DNA of 64,000 bases from Ilumatobacteraceae bacterium (GTDB lineage Bacteria > Actinomycetota > Acidimicrobiia > Acidimicrobiales > Ilumatobacteraceae), in NCBI GenBank assembly GCA_024643255.1, contig JAHENF010000006.1, forward strand, positions 1 to 64,000, in the 5' to 3' direction. The position numbers and the translations under genes are program-made. Shown in pieces: positions 7,738 through 16,500 of this stretch (positions are counted from its first letter, which is position 1; the number at the start of each line of letters is the position of its first letter). The notes under the pieces are model-generated. The model was not told the DNA's origin. It saw only the letters and a program-made list of their open reading frames with translations, and ran no database searches.

Positions 7738-8517
7738 GTGGACCTGGGGATCCGCGGCCGCCGTGCCATCCTGCTCGCCTCGAGTCGCGGACTCGGTCGG
7801 GCGTGCGCCGAGAGCATCGCCCGTGAAGGCGTGGACGTCGTCGTCAACGGCCGGACCGCAGACGACGTCGCCACCGCCGTCGAGGAACTGAGCGCCCGCT
7901 ACGACGTCCAGGTGGAGGGTGTCGTCGGCGACTCCTCGACCGTCGAGGTCCACGACGCCCTTCTGGCAGCGTGTCCCGAACCCGACATCGTGCTGCTCAA
8001 CGGCGAGGGTCCGTCTCCGATGCCGTTCGGTCGGATCGACGCGGCGGCGATGGAGGCCTCGTTGCAGCAGTCGTTGATCGGACCGCTGATGTTCGTGCAA
8101 CGCGTGCTGCCGGGGATGTGCGACCGCGGGTTCGGCCGGATCGTTGCGGTGAGCTCGGCGATGGTCAAGTCGCCGAACCCCATGATGAGCCTGTCGCACG
8201 GACCGCGGCTCGGGCTCACCGGTGTGCTCAAGGGGCTCTCGAAGGACGTCGTGCGCCACGACGTGACGATCAACCAACTGCTCCCCGAACGTTTCGACAC
8301 CGGTCGGCAGCAGCAGATGGCGAACCTGGTGATGAAGCTCAAGGGCATCACGTACGACGAGGCTCGCGCCGAGCAGGTGGCCTCGATCAAGGCCGGCCGA
8401 CTCGGTCGGCCCGACGAGTTCGGCGATGCATTCGCGTTCCTCTGCGCAGCGCAGAGCGGGTACCTGAGCGGACAGAACCTGCAACTCGACGGCGGCAGCT
8501 ATGAGGGTGTGTTCTGA
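7738..8517 (+). CDS. SDR-family protein lacking the catalytic Tyr
   Basis: 259-residue short-chain dehydrogenase/reductase fold. The cofactor loop (ASSRGLGRACAE) and the NGRT segment after the second strand suggest NADP binding. After the SSAMV strand the usual YxxxK is replaced by SHGPR, so the catalytic Tyr is Ser and the Lys is Arg. This occurs in a recognised divergent SDR subgroup, often near aromatic or steroid catabolic genes; activity is uncertain. The NNAG motif is also altered (LNGEGPSPM). GTG start 4 bp after the dioxygenase; the stop overlaps the next ATG. Confidence 0.82.
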   Translation: MDLGIRGRRAILLASSRGLGRACAESIAREGVDVVVNGRTADDVATAVEELSARYDVQVEGVVGDSSTVEVHDALLAACPEPDIVLLNGEGPSPMPFGRIDAAAMEASLQQSLIGPLMFVQRVLPGMCDRGFGRIVAVSSAMVKSPNPMMSLSHGPRLGLTGVLKGLSKDVVRHDVTINQLLPERFDTGRQQQMANLVMKLKGITYDEARAEQVASIKAGRLGRPDEFGDAFAFLCAAQSGYLSGQNLQLDGGSYEGVF

Positions 8518-10175
8518 TGAGCGAGCATGTCGAGCGCGTCGACGTGGTGATCGTCGGCGCAGGCCCGACAGGGCTGACCGCCGCCCACCTCTGTGCCCGG
8601 CTCGGGCTGTCCGCGATCGTCCTCGAACGACGCAGCGGTCCCCAGCGATCGCCTGCGGCGCACGTCGTCAATGCCCGCACCTTCGAGATCTGGCGTCAGG
8701 CAGGTGTCGACATGGGGCCGGTGTTCGATCAGTGTCTGCCACCGCAGGAGGCGGGCGAGGTCCACTGGGTCACCAAGCTCGGCGGCGAGGTCGTGGGGTC
8801 GCTGCCGTTCGAACGGCAGGGCGACGAGATGCTGGCGGTCACGCCCACGCCGATGCGTAACCTCAGCCAGCACCGGCTCGAACCGCTGCTGCTGTCACCC
8901 GATCTCGATGTCCGTTACGACCACGCTTGGTCGTCGATGACCGAGCGGCCGGATGGGGTGAGCGTCGAGGTCGACGGGCCGCAGGGTCCCTACCGCGTCG
9001 ACACCGGCTACGTGATCGCCGCCGACGGCGCCGCGAGTGCCGTCCGGCGTTCGCTCGGCATCGAGTTGACCGGGCCGCGGACCATCCAGTCGTTCGTGAT
9101 GGTGCATCTGGGTGCGGATTTCCGATCGCTCGTCGGGGACGCGCCGGGCGTGCTGTACTTCCTGGTCGATCCCTTGGTCGGGGGCACGTTCGTGTGTCAC
9201 GGGGTCGATCGGGAGTGGGTGTTCATGCACGGTTGGGATCCTGAGGCGGAGCCGATCGAAGCCTTCACGGAGGAGCGCTGCAGGGCCCTTGTGAGCGCAG
9301 CGCTGGCCGATCCGGCCGCCGAGTTCGAGGTGCTCGGGATCTCGACCTGGCACATGAGCGCACAGATCGCCGACACCTACCGCAGTGGCCGGACCTTCCT
9401 CGTCGGCGATGCGGCCCATCGGTTCCCGCCGACGGGAGGGCTCGGGCTGAACACGGGCGTGGCCGATGCTCACAACCTGGTGTGGAAGATCGCTGCGGTC
9501 GAGGTCGGCGCGGCCGATTTGTCGATCCTCGACACCTACGAGCTCGAGCGGCAGCCCGTCGCTCGCTTCAACTGCGACCAGTCGCTCGCCAACGCGTTCA
9601 AGCTGATCGAGGTACCGATCGCGTTCGGCTTCACCGACGATGCCGACGAGTCGGCGCGGATGCTCGGCGAGGTGCTTGCCGATCCGGTCCGGCGGGCCGA
9701 GGTCCAGACAGCGATCGCCGGCCAGGCGATCCACTTCGATCTGCTCGGGTTGCAACTCGGTCACGTCTACGAGGGCTCGCTCGTCGTCGCCGACGGCGCC
9801 GAGGCCGTCGTGCTCGACGAGCCGGCGCGTGACTATCTGCCGTCGACCCGTCCCGGCGGTCGCCTTCCGCACGGCTGGCTCGACGCCACGACGTCGACGC
9901 TCGACCTCGTCGATCCAGCGGTACCCACCGTGCTGGTGCGCGCCGGTACCGAGCCGGCGGCGCTGCCCGACTCGGTGATGGTGCGAACGATCGACGCCGG
10001 GGTCTGGGACGACACGTTCGGCATCGCGCCGGACCTGTGCCTGATCGTGCGGCCCGACCAACACGTCGCCGCGCGGTGCCCGGTGGTGGACGCCGTCGAC
10101 GCCCTCAAGCTCCTGTTCCCGGCGACCGCGAGCGCGGTGCACCAGCCGACGATGGACAGTGAGGCTTTGCGATGA
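8517..10175 (+). CDS. FAD-dependent aromatic monooxygenase (phenol hydroxylase/PHBH-like)
   Basis: 552-residue group A flavin hydroxylase. GxGxxG as VIVGAGPTGLTAAH near residue 12, a DG motif (AADGAASAVRRSLG) near 165, and the GD motif FLVGDAAHRFPPTGGLGLNT near 290. A C-terminal thioredoxin-like domain of about 150 residues is present, as in 2,4-dichlorophenol and phenol hydroxylases. The ATG overlaps the SDR stop (ATGA). With the adjacent extradiol dioxygenase and FAH hydrolase it forms a hydroxylate-cleave-hydrolyse route for an unknown aromatic. It differs clearly from the shorter hydroxylase at 2014-3516. Confidence 0.9.
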   Translation: MSEHVERVDVVIVGAGPTGLTAAHLCARLGLSAIVLERRSGPQRSPAAHVVNARTFEIWRQAGVDMGPVFDQCLPPQEAGEVHWVTKLGGEVVGSLPFERQGDEMLAVTPTPMRNLSQHRLEPLLLSPDLDVRYDHAWSSMTERPDGVSVEVDGPQGPYRVDTGYVIAADGAASAVRRSLGIELTGPRTIQSFVMVHLGADFRSLVGDAPGVLYFLVDPLVGGTFVCHGVDREWVFMHGWDPEAEPIEAFTEERCRALVSAALADPAAEFEVLGISTWHMSAQIADTYRSGRTFLVGDAAHRFPPTGGLGLNTGVADAHNLVWKIAAVEVGAADLSILDTYELERQPVARFNCDQSLANAFKLIEVPIAFGFTDDADESARMLGEVLADPVRRAEVQTAIAGQAIHFDLLGLQLGHVYEGSLVVADGAEAVVLDEPARDYLPSTRPGGRLPHGWLDATTSTLDLVDPAVPTVLVRAGTEPAALPDSVMVRTIDAGVWDDTFGIAPDLCLIVRPDQHVAARCPVVDAVDALKLLFPATASAVHQPTMDSEALR

Positions 10176-10207
10176 GTCTCGGCGCGACCCGTGCGCGCCG
10201 AGACTCA
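10173..10207. repeat. Strong stem-loop at the 3' end of the hydroxylase gene
   Basis: A perfect 14-bp stem, TGAGTCTCGGCGCG with its complement, closes a 7-nt loop (ACCCGTG). It begins in the stop codon of the hydroxylase. A diverged second copy follows at 10232-10272. It could act as a terminator or mRNA-end stabiliser inside the operon, before the CMD-like gene. Confidence 0.65.
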
Positions 10208-10231
10208 CCGGCGGCGGATTGCACGCTGGTG

Positions 10232-10272
10232 CGATGAGTTGCGACGCGACCTGTGCGCGCTCAGACTCATCG
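10232..10272. repeat. Second, diverged copy of the stem-loop with CGATGAG/CTCATCG arms
   Basis: Outer arms CGATGAGT and ACTCATCG pair perfectly around an imperfect GC-rich inner stem. The middle (GCGACC/TGTGCGCG) matches the copy at 10173. The CTCATCG/CGATGAG arms also occur in the tandem repeats at 59289-59388. The rest of the 192-bp gap (10176-10367) shows only the ribosome binding site GAGGAGA before the next gene. Confidence 0.55.
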
Positions 10273-10367
10273 GTGACGGACGACGCACTGAACCCCCGAC
10301 CGGTGCGCTCGGCCCCGCTCCATGCAACGATCGGTGTCGGACACCGATCGTGACCCGAGGAGACGAC

Positions 10368-10943
10368 ATGACCGCCGAACGCCCGACCCAACCACGCATC
10401 GAACCGATCGATCTCGACGACGTCACCGACGACGAGTTGCGCACGACGCTCGCCGGCGCGCTCACGCTCGACGGTCGGCCCCTCAACATCTTCGGCGTCC
10501 TCGGCCATCACCCCAAGCTGCTCAAGCGGTTCAACCTGCTCGGCGGGTTCCTGCTCAACAAAGGGTTGATCCCCGACCGTGAACGCGAGATCGTGATCCT
10601 GCGGATCGGGTGGAACGCCCGCGCCGTCTACGAGTTCGGGCAGCACACCGTGATCGGCCGACGCTGCGGGTTGACCGCCGAGGAGATCACGGCGCTCACC
10701 GAGGCCCCCGGCGAGTATGGGTGGAGCGCCGACGATCGTGCGCTCGTCGCCATGGCCGACGACCTGTCGACCGACGACTGTGTGAGCGACGCGACATGGG
10801 TGGCGCTGTCGGCGCGCTGGTCGGACGCCGAACTCGTCGAGTTGCTCGTCGTCGCCGGCTTCTACCGGCTCGTGTCCGGGTTCTTGAACAGCGCCGGTGT
10901 GCAGCTCGACGACGGCGTGCCGGGCTTTCCGTCTACTTCGTGA
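10368..10943 (+). CDS. Carboxymuconolactone decarboxylase (AhpD-like) family protein
   Basis: 191-residue helical protein of the CMD/AhpD superfamily. The segment REREIVILRIGWNARAVYEF and the following EITAL helix fit the family. The CxxC pair used by peroxidase-type AhpD proteins is absent: the site reads YEFGQH, keeping Glu and His only. A lyase or binding role is therefore more likely than a thiol peroxidase. GAGGAGA lies at good distance upstream of the ATG. It is the last gene of the GntR-controlled operon, separated by two stem-loops. Its end overlaps the convergent HdeD-like gene by 11 bp. Confidence 0.82.
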   Translation: MTAERPTQPRIEPIDLDDVTDDELRTTLAGALTLDGRPLNIFGVLGHHPKLLKRFNLLGGFLLNKGLIPDREREIVILRIGWNARAVYEFGQHTVIGRRCGLTAEEITALTEAPGEYGWSADDRALVAMADDLSTDDCVSDATWVALSARWSDAELVELLVVAGFYRLVSGFLNSAGVQLDDGVPGFPSTS

Positions 10944-11493
10944 GCTTGCGCAGCTGGAACGCCGAGAAGCAGATGAACAGCCCGAAGATGATCAGGTAGA
11001 GCCCGGAGATCCAGGCGACGACGGTGACCGTCGGCGCCGGCCAGACGACGACGATGACGCCCGCCGCGATCGACAGCAACCCACCGAGCGCCGCCACGCC
11101 GCGATGCTCGAGCTTGCTGTCGGCGATCGAGCCGATCAGTTCGATCGCGCCACCGATGATCCAGACGGCGCCGAGGATGGCCGCCAGCACGGCCACCGTT
11201 TGGAAGGGGTGGCGGAGCACGACGACACCGGCGACGATGCCGACGATGCCGACGAAGCCGGTGAACCCCGGTGAGATCGTGTCGTCGGCGAAGGCGGCGA
11301 CCAGACGATAGATGCCGTAGATCAGGATCTGCAGCCCGATCAGGATCGAGATCACCGTCAGCGTCTCCTGCGGCCAGGAGATCACCACGATGCCGAGTCC
11401 GAACGTGATCAGCCCCATCACGAAGACGGCGGGCCACTCCTTGGCGAGCTGAAGGCCCAGTTGTGCGTTGTCGGATTCGATCGTGTTGCTCAT
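10933..11493 (-). CDS. HdeD/DUF308-family membrane protein
   Basis: 186-residue integral membrane protein with six predicted helices arranged as three repeated pairs (for example FVMGLITFGLGIVVISWP, GFVGIVGIVAGVVVLRHP and ALGGLLSIAAGVIVVVWPAP), each ending in WP, RHP or WPAP, which is the DUF308/HdeD pattern. The ATG at 11493 (MSNTIES) follows a GGGGGC sequence. The family is linked to acid stress in enterobacteria, but its role in actinobacteria is unknown. It is convergent with, and overlaps, the CMD-like gene. Confidence 0.8.
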   Translation of the reverse strand: MSNTIESDNAQLGLQLAKEWPAVFVMGLITFGLGIVVISWPQETLTVISILIGLQILIYGIYRLVAAFADDTISPGFTGFVGIVGIVAGVVVLRHPFQTVAVLAAILGAVWIIGGAIELIGSIADSKLEHRGVAALGGLLSIAAGVIVVVWPAPTVTVVAWISGLYLIIFGLFICFSAFQLRKLTK

Positions 11494-11568
11494 GTTCGTC
11501 GCCCCCAGTGGTGGTGTTGGCAACCGAAGTTAGTCCGGTGCAATCCGGCGCAGGGTGACCATCGGCCG

Positions 11569-12174
11569 CTACGACGTCATGCCACCCAGGCCGACCAGCC
11601 CGCGGGCGAGTTCGATCTCGCCCATGTGGCGCAGGCCGTGCTGGTAGAGCCAGCACTCGAACCCGTCGAGCACGGTGATGCCCTGCGGCCCGGCGCACCG
11701 GGCGCTGTAGGTGCTGGCGATCATCGGCGGGTAGGGCTTGGCGATGAGCACGCGGGAGAAATCGGCCGGGTCCATCGATGCGAGGTGAGCCTCGGTTCGG
11801 TCGAACACCGTGCGCTGGTACTCCTTGTAGGCGTCGTAGTCGCCGATGCGCTGCGCGACCATCTCGTCGACCGTCTTGTGTTTGCCGTGGTCGGCGATCG
11901 TCAGCTGCACGCGCTCCTGCCATTCGTCGTTCCAGATCGGCGGCTCACCGGTGATCAGCATGAACGAGCCGTCGTGCACGTTGACGTAGTGGAACAGCGA
12001 GAACGCGATCGGCACGACACCGTCGCGCTCGAAGTGGTTGACGTGTTCGAGGTCCATCGTGTCGACGGCCTGGTAGTACAGCGAATGCATGGTGCGCATC
12101 CGCCGGTACAGCGAGTCCTGGGTCGGGTCGCCCAGAGCAGGCCCAGCGTTGAGGTCGAGATCGATGTCGGTCAT
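11569..12174 (-). CDS. DinB-like (putative metal-binding four-helix) protein
   Basis: 201-residue protein that I place in the DinB/YfiT superfamily. Evidence is the helical pattern and three histidine positions: LFHYVNVHDGS in an early helix and GLRHMGEIELARGL near the C-terminus. Many actinobacterial members use such bundles for mycothiol-dependent reactions; none can be assigned here. GAAGGAAG just before the ATG at 12174 supports this start. It follows the lipocalin-like gene by 32 bp on the same strand. Confidence 0.55.
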   Translation of the reverse strand: MTDIDLDLNAGPALGDPTQDSLYRRMRTMHSLYYQAVDTMDLEHVNHFERDGVVPIAFSLFHYVNVHDGSFMLITGEPPIWNDEWQERVQLTIADHGKHKTVDEMVAQRIGDYDAYKEYQRTVFDRTEAHLASMDPADFSRVLIAKPYPPMIASTYSARCAGPQGITVLDGFECWLYQHGLRHMGEIELARGLVGLGGMTS

Positions 12175-12200
12175 GAACTTCCTTCGGTCCGCAACGAGAT

Positions 12201-12216
12201 CCGGGGTCAGCCCCGG
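12201..12216. repeat. Short palindrome related to the GGGGT/ACCCC repeats
   Basis: CCGGGG-TCAG-CCCCGG has 6-bp arms and a 4-nt loop. It supplies the stop codon of the gene at 12207-12680. It shares the GGGG-CTGA-CCCC core with the unit at 13057-13080. Confidence 0.5.
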
Positions 12217-12680
12217 TCGCGTTCGAGGCGGGTGAGGCGGGCGGTGAAGCCGATGTACTGCCACATGAGGTCGTCGCCGTCGCGCCACCGCTTCACCTCG
12301 ATGTGGACACCGACGGGACGCAGCACGTGGACGCCGTCCTCGAACGTGGCGATCACGCTGATCGGGGTGGCCTTGTCGAACTCGGCGACGTCGTTGACGC
12401 CGTTCGCCTCGGTGCCGTCGCAGCGCATGTCGTGGATGATCCCGCCGGCGGTGATCGTGACCCGGTCGCCGCACTGCTCGATGCGCTGCATGCTGCCGAG
12501 CATCCGGTGGTCGGGGAGGGTCGCGCCGTCGACGAGCACCTCGGCGACCTCCCACCACCCGCGCATGTCGGGTGCTCCGGCGACGATCGGTTCGGTGCAT
12601 GCGGCGAGCACCGGTTCGGGGAACGTGTCGCCGTATCCGCCGGGCGGTGTCTTCGCGACCGGGATCGCATCGGCGTTCAC
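12207..12680 (-). CDS. Conserved hypothetical, lipocalin-like beta-barrel candidate
   Basis: 157-residue soluble protein, no signal peptide or membrane segment. After a short N-terminal stretch come regularly spaced beta strands with GWWEVAEVLVDG near residue 41, then SMQRIEQCGDRVTITAGG and DGVHVLRPVGVHIEVKRW. The early GxW and the all-beta pattern recall small lipocalin or fatty-acid-binding barrels; this is fold guesswork, not family recognition. The ATG overlaps the stop of the VOC gene (ATGA at 12677-12680), so the two are co-translated. The stop lies in a palindromic repeat. Confidence 0.6.
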   Translation of the reverse strand: MNADAIPVAKTPPGGYGDTFPEPVLAACTEPIVAGAPDMRGWWEVAEVLVDGATLPDHRMLGSMQRIEQCGDRVTITAGGIIHDMRCDGTEANGVNDVAEFDKATPISVIATFEDGVHVLRPVGVHIEVKRWRDGDDLMWQYIGFTARLTRLERDRG

Positions 12681-13036
12681 GATGCCGAAGCAGGCTCGTG
12701 CAACTCGACCATGTTGCCCGACGGGTCGAAAAGGAACGTCTGACGCGCCGAGCCGACTCCGCTCGGATCGCGGACGTCGATGCCGCGCTCGCGCAACTCG
12801 GCGACGGCGACATCGAGGTCGGCGACCTGGATGGCGAAGTGCTGGCCACAGCTGTCCGGAACCTCACCCTCGATCAGATGGACCTGCTGCCCACCGATGT
12901 CGAGCCACGCCCCGCCGAAGGGAAAGTCGGGACGATCCGTCCGAGCGCTCAGCCCGAGCACACCGGTGTAGAACTCGAGGCCCTCGGCCGCGTCGCGCAC
13001 GTTGATCGACACGTGATGAACCCCCAGCGGCTGCAT
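12677..13036 (-). CDS. VOC-family protein (glyoxalase/dioxygenase-like, single module)
   Basis: 119-residue single VOC module. Potential metal ligands are His in GVHHVSINV at the start, His in GQHFAIQVAD in the middle and Glu in NMVELHEP at the end, so the 2-His-1-Glu set seems intact. FYTGVLGLSARTDRPDFPFG is typical of glyoxalase/bleomycin-resistance relatives. It starts the small minus-strand operon VOC, lipocalin-like, DinB-like. Such single modules dimerise to form the active site. Substrate unknown. Confidence 0.85.
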   Translation of the reverse strand: MQPLGVHHVSINVRDAAEGLEFYTGVLGLSARTDRPDFPFGGAWLDIGGQQVHLIEGEVPDSCGQHFAIQVADLDVAVAELRERGIDVRDPSGVGSARQTFLFDPSGNMVELHEPASAS

Positions 13037-13056
13037 CGTTCCAGTGTGGCAGATGA

Positions 13057-13080
13057 GACGCTGGGGTCTGACCCCGTGTC
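13057..13080. repeat. Palindromic repeat GGGGT-CTG-ACCCC between VOC and ppsA genes
   Basis: GACGCTGGGGT-CTG-ACCCCGTGTC has a perfect GGGGT/ACCCC core and partly matching GAC/GTC outer arms. It sits 14 bp before the 3' end of ppsA and 21 bp upstream of the VOC start. It is the intergenic counterpart of the copy embedded in coding sequence at 2048-2070. Confidence 0.65.
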
Positions 13081-13093
13081 CTCGACTCGTCGT

Positions 13094-15361
13094 TCAGGCG
13101 CGGGCGGCGTCGAGCAGCATGCGGCGCTCGGCAGTCGCCAGCACCCGCCGAGCCGCGGTGACCGCGTCGGGATCGACCGAGATCGACGTGATGCCGAAGC
13201 GCACCAGGTGCTCGGCGAACGCCGGGTTCCGCGAGGGCGCTAGGCCGCACAGCGACGAGGTGATCCCGACGTGACGGCAGGCGGTGACGATCTGCTCGAT
13301 CGCCCAGAGGACTGCAGCATCGCTCTCGTCGAACAGTTCGGCGAGCATCTCGGAGTCGCGGTCGACGCCCAGCATGAGCTGTGTCAGGTCGTTGCTGCCG
13401 ATCGACACACCGGCGATGCCGAGCGCGGCGTAGTCGGGAATCCGGGCGATCACCGACGGGACCTCGGCCATCACCCAGGTGACCAGACCACGCTGACGTC
13501 CGAGCCGGCTCGCTTCGATGGCCTCCAAGCAGGCCTCCAGCTCCCACTTGGTCCGCACGAACGGGATCATCACCTGGAGATTCGGGAACTCCTCGCGCAC
13601 ACGCCCGAGCGTCTCCAACTCCAGCGCGAACGTCTCGGGATCCTTGATGTAGCGGTAGCAGCCCCGGTAGCCGATCATCGGGTTCTGCTCGACGGGCTCG
13701 AACCGTTCGCCTCCGGTCAGGCCTCGGAACTCGTTCGAGCGGAAGTCCATCGTCCGGTACACGACCGGTCGCGTCCCGAACGCGCCGGCGATCTGCCCGA
13801 GTTGTGCGGCCATCGCGCTGATGAATTCGTCACCGCGCCCGTCGGCGATCAGCGCCCGCGGATGGAAGCCGTCGAGGGCGTCGGCCACCATGAACTCACC
13901 GCGCAGCAATCCGACGCCGTCGACGTCGAGGGCGGCCACCTCGGCCGCCCGATCCGCCATCGCGAGGTTGACGTAGAGCTTGGTGGCGGTCACCTCCGAC
14001 ACGGTCGCCGCGGTGGGTTGCTGCGCTGCCCGATCGGTGATCACGGCAGGCAGATGACTCTCGCGATCGCCGGCGAACACCTGACCGGCCGCCGCGTCGA
14101 CGGTCACGACGTCGCCGTTTCGCAGCGTCGTCGTCGCCGTGCGCGTTCCGACGATCGCGGGGAGACCGAGTTCTCGGCTCACGATCGCCGCGTGGCACGT
14201 GCTTCCACCGGCATCGGTGATCAATGCGGAGGCGCGGCGCATGGTTGCGACCCAGTCGGGCGACGTCATCTCGGCGACGAGGACGTCACCGTCGGCGAGC
14301 AGATGACCCTCCTTCGGTGTCGCGAGGATGCGCACGTGCCCGGACGCGTGACGGTCGCCGACTCCGAGGCCCTGCAGGATCGGTGTCTCCGCGGGCCCGA
14401 CCGTCGAGGGCTCGAGCGTTGTCAGCGGTCGCGACTGGACGATGAACAGCCGGTCGCCGACGAATGCCCACTCGACGTCTTGCGGACTGCCGTAGTGCTG
14501 TTCGATCGCCAGACCGAGGTTCGCGACCTCGACGATCTCCTCGTCGGTCAGGACGCGCCGCCAGCCGGCGAGTTCGTCGAGTTCTTCGAGCACGTCACCG
14601 TCGGGACCGGTGGTGATCTGGACCGACTGACATCCGATCCGTACGTCACGCAGCGTCTGTGTCGCCCGATCGACGTGATACGTGTCCGGTTCGACCCGGC
14701 CCGACACCACGACCTCGCCGAGCCCGAACGCCGCCTCGATCACGACGTGACCGCGCTCGGCCGGATCGACGGTGAACATCACCCCGGATCGGTCCGATGC
14801 CACCATCTGCTCCACGACGACCGCGATCGCCGGCTCGTCGAACAGGCCTCGATCGACGCGGTATGCCGCAACGCGTTCGCCGAACAGCGATGCCCAGCAA
14901 TCGGTGATCCGTGCCAGGACGTCGGCGCCGCGCACGTTGGTGAATGTCTCGTTCATCCCGGCGAACGACGTGTCGGTCGAGTCCTCGGCGGTCGCGGACG
15001 AACGCACCGCAACCCTGACGTCGGGCCCGAGAGCATCCAGGCGCCCCAGCACGTCGTCAGCGAGGGACGCCGGCAGAGTGCATGCGCTCACCGAGGCGCG
15101 CGCATGACGCGCCGCAGCGGCCAGGTCGTCTGGGCTCAGCTCGGCGGCCCGTCGCGCGTGCTCCGCCAGTTCGTGGCGCAGACCGGCATGCTCCATCGCG
15201 TCGAGGTAGGCCTCCGCGGTGACGACGAAGCCCGGCGGCACGGGGAACCCGGCGCTGATCATCTCGCCGAGGTTCGCCCCCTTGCCGCCGACGAGGCCCA
15301 CGTCGCCCAGACCGACCTCCGAGAGGTCCACGATCCGACGTACTTCGGTCAACAGTGCCAT
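13094..15361 (-). CDS. ppsA: Phosphoenolpyruvate synthase
   Basis: 755-residue PEP synthase (pyruvate + ATP to PEP + AMP + Pi). The N-terminal ATP-grasp domain starts with [14 protein letters not shown] (residues 22-35) and contains RSSATAEDS near 120. The swivelling phosphohistidine domain has [14 protein letters not shown] with the catalytic His at residue 390. The C-terminal TIM barrel binds pyruvate ([37 protein letters not shown]). CCGTC and a strong GAGGAGG precede the ATG; a large stem-loop abuts that site. It lets cells make PEP from pyruvate or lactate, which fits the D-lactate dehydrogenase and acetate-CoA ligase genes further on. Confidence 0.96.
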   Translation of the reverse strand: MALLTEVRRIVDLSEVGLGDVGLVGGKGANLGEMISAGFPVPPGFVVTAEAYLDAMEHAGLRHELAEHARRAAELSPDDLAAAARHARASVSACTLPASLADDVLGRLDALGPDVRVAVRSSATAEDSTDTSFAGMNETFTNVRGADVLARITDCWASLFGERVAAYRVDRGLFDEPAIAVVVEQMVASDRSGVMFTVDPAERGHVVIEAAFGLGEVVVSGRVEPDTYHVDRATQTLRDVRIGCQSVQITTGPDGDVLEELDELAGWRRVLTDEEIVEVANLGLAIEQHYGSPQDVEWAFVGDRLFIVQSRPLTTLEPSTVGPAETPILQGLGVGDRHASGHVRILATPKEGHLLADGDVLVAEMTSPDWVATMRRASALITDAGGSTCHAAIVSRELGLPAIVGTRTATTTLRNGDVVTVDAAAGQVFAGDRESHLPAVITDRAAQQPTAATVSEVTATKLYVNLAMADRAAEVAALDVDGVGLLRGEFMVADALDGFHPRALIADGRGDEFISAMAAQLGQIAGAFGTRPVVYRTMDFRSNEFRGLTGGERFEPVEQNPMIGYRGCYRYIKDPETFALELETLGRVREEFPNLQVMIPFVRTKWELEACLEAIEASRLGRQRGLVTWVMAEVPSVIARIPDYAALGIAGVSIGSNDLTQLMLGVDRDSEMLAELFDESDAAVLWAIEQIVTACRHVGITSSLCGLAPSRNPAFAEHLVRFGITSISVDPDAVTAARRVLATAERRMLLDAARA

Positions 15362-15372
15362 GACGGCCTCCT

Positions 15373-15416
15373 CGAACGACGACGGGTCAGCGGCGACCCG
15401 TCTTCATCGTCGTTCG
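15373..15416 (-). promoter_or_regulatory. Large stem-loop in the ppsA leader, touching the ribosome binding site
   Basis: CGAACGACGA pairs with TCGTCGTTCG (10 bp) and, inside, CGGGTC pairs with GACCCG, leaving a small loop and a one-sided bulge. The outer arm ends at the base where the ppsA ribosome binding site (complement of CCTCCTC, 15367-15373) begins. It could terminate carbonic anhydrase transcripts or modulate ppsA translation; no aptamer is recognised. The rest of the 106-bp gap is featureless. Confidence 0.55.
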
Positions 15417-15467
15417 CGGATGTCGGGCGTGCCAGAGCCGAACGTCATGCCGCTCGGGCCCCAGGGA

Positions 15468-16106
15468 TCAGAGTCCGTCGAGCTCGTAGATGTAACGGGC
15501 GGGCTCGTCGGCGGGGTCGATCTCCAGATCCTTGAGCAGCCCATGGCGCAGGTCGTAGGCCCATCCGTGGACATGATCGCCCATCGCCGACCCCCACCTG
15601 CGTTGCACGATCGAGGTCGAGCACAACCGGTAGACCTGCTCGCGCACATTCAGCTCGACGAGGCGTTGATGGCGCAGCTCCGGGTCGTCGATCGCTTCGA
15701 GTTCGTCGTGATAGATGCGGTACACGTCCTTGATCGTTCGCAGCCACTTGTCGATCAGGCCGTGGTACGAGCCGTCGACGGCGGCGGCCACGCCACCGCA
15801 GCCGTAGTGTCCGCACACGATCACGTGCTGGACCTCCAAGACCTCGACGGCGAACTGGAGTACCGACATCAGGTTCATGTCGGTGTGCACCACGAGGTTG
15901 GCGATGTTGCGGTGGATGAACATCTGTCCGCTGCGCATGCCGACCATCTCGTTGGCGTTCACCCGGCTGTCGGAGCACCCGATGAACAGGTACTCGGGTG
16001 ACTGGCCTGCAGCGAGCCGTTCGAAGTGGTCCGGATCGAGGGAGAGTTCGGATTCGACCCATCGCCGGTTGTTCTCGAAGAGCTGTTCGTACGAGGGTGT
16101 GATCAC
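15468..16106 (-). CDS. Beta-carbonic anhydrase
   Basis: 212-residue cytosolic beta-class carbonic anhydrase. Zinc ligands are Cys44 (in CSDSR), His100 and Cys103 (in CGHYGCGG); Asp46 and Arg48 form the catalytic dyad. It supplies or removes bicarbonate for carboxylations and pH balance. It lies upstream of ppsA on the same strand with a 106-bp gap, and is divergent from the winged-helix gene at 16194. Confidence 0.95.
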   Translation of the reverse strand: MITPSYEQLFENNRRWVESELSLDPDHFERLAAGQSPEYLFIGCSDSRVNANEMVGMRSGQMFIHRNIANLVVHTDMNLMSVLQFAVEVLEVQHVIVCGHYGCGGVAAAVDGSYHGLIDKWLRTIKDVYRIYHDELEAIDDPELRHQRLVELNVREQVYRLCSTSIVQRRWGSAMGDHVHGWAYDLRHGLLKDLEIDPADEPARYIYELDGL

Positions 16107-16193
16107 GGCCGACAGCCTGCCAGACCAAGCGGGTGATCGTCCGACCCGTCAGGGTTCGGGCTGGGGCGGGGTGGTGATTCGTAGGATGGCGCC

Positions 16194-16499
16194 ATGAGCG
16201 AACCGGTCGACGAGGGCACGTGGACGTTCCTGACCAATCACACCCATGTGTTGATCTGTCTCACCCGCGACCCGCGACTTCGCCTTCGTGACCTTGCCGA
16301 CGAGGTGGGCATCACCGAGCGAGCCGTGCAGGGGATCGTGAAGGACCTCGAGCGAGCGGGCTGTCTGACCCGCCACCGCGAGGGCCGGCGAAACCGCTAC
16401 GACATCGTGTTCGACCGGCCGATGCGCCACCGGGTCGAGCGCCATCACGTGGTCGGCGACCTGCTGAACGCGATGGTGCCTCCGCCCGTCGTCGACTGA
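16194..16499 (+). CDS. Small winged-helix (MarR/ArsR-like) DNA-binding protein
   Basis: 101-residue protein, essentially one winged helix. LRLRDLADEVGITERAVQGI is the helix-turn-helix (about residues 29-48), followed by DLERAGCLTRHREGRRNRY, the wing. A short C-terminal helix (RHRVERHHVVGDLLNAM) could mediate dimerisation. No sensor domain is obvious. The divergent 87-bp gap to carbonic anhydrase suggests it may regulate that gene or itself, but no clear palindrome was found there. Confidence 0.8.
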   Translation: MSEPVDEGTWTFLTNHTHVLICLTRDPRLRLRDLADEVGITERAVQGIVKDLERAGCLTRHREGRRNRYDIVFDRPMRHRVERHHVVGDLLNAMVPPPVVD

Positions 16500-16500
16500 T

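Noticed and set aside
10173-10272. CRISPR-like pair of repeats
   Set aside because: Only two diverged copies, each itself palindromic, no regular spacers and no cas genes.
13271-15535. A 754-codon open frame on the plus strand antisense to ppsA
   Set aside because: It has no recognisable domain and mirrors the third-position GC bias of ppsA, which has full PEP synthase motifs.
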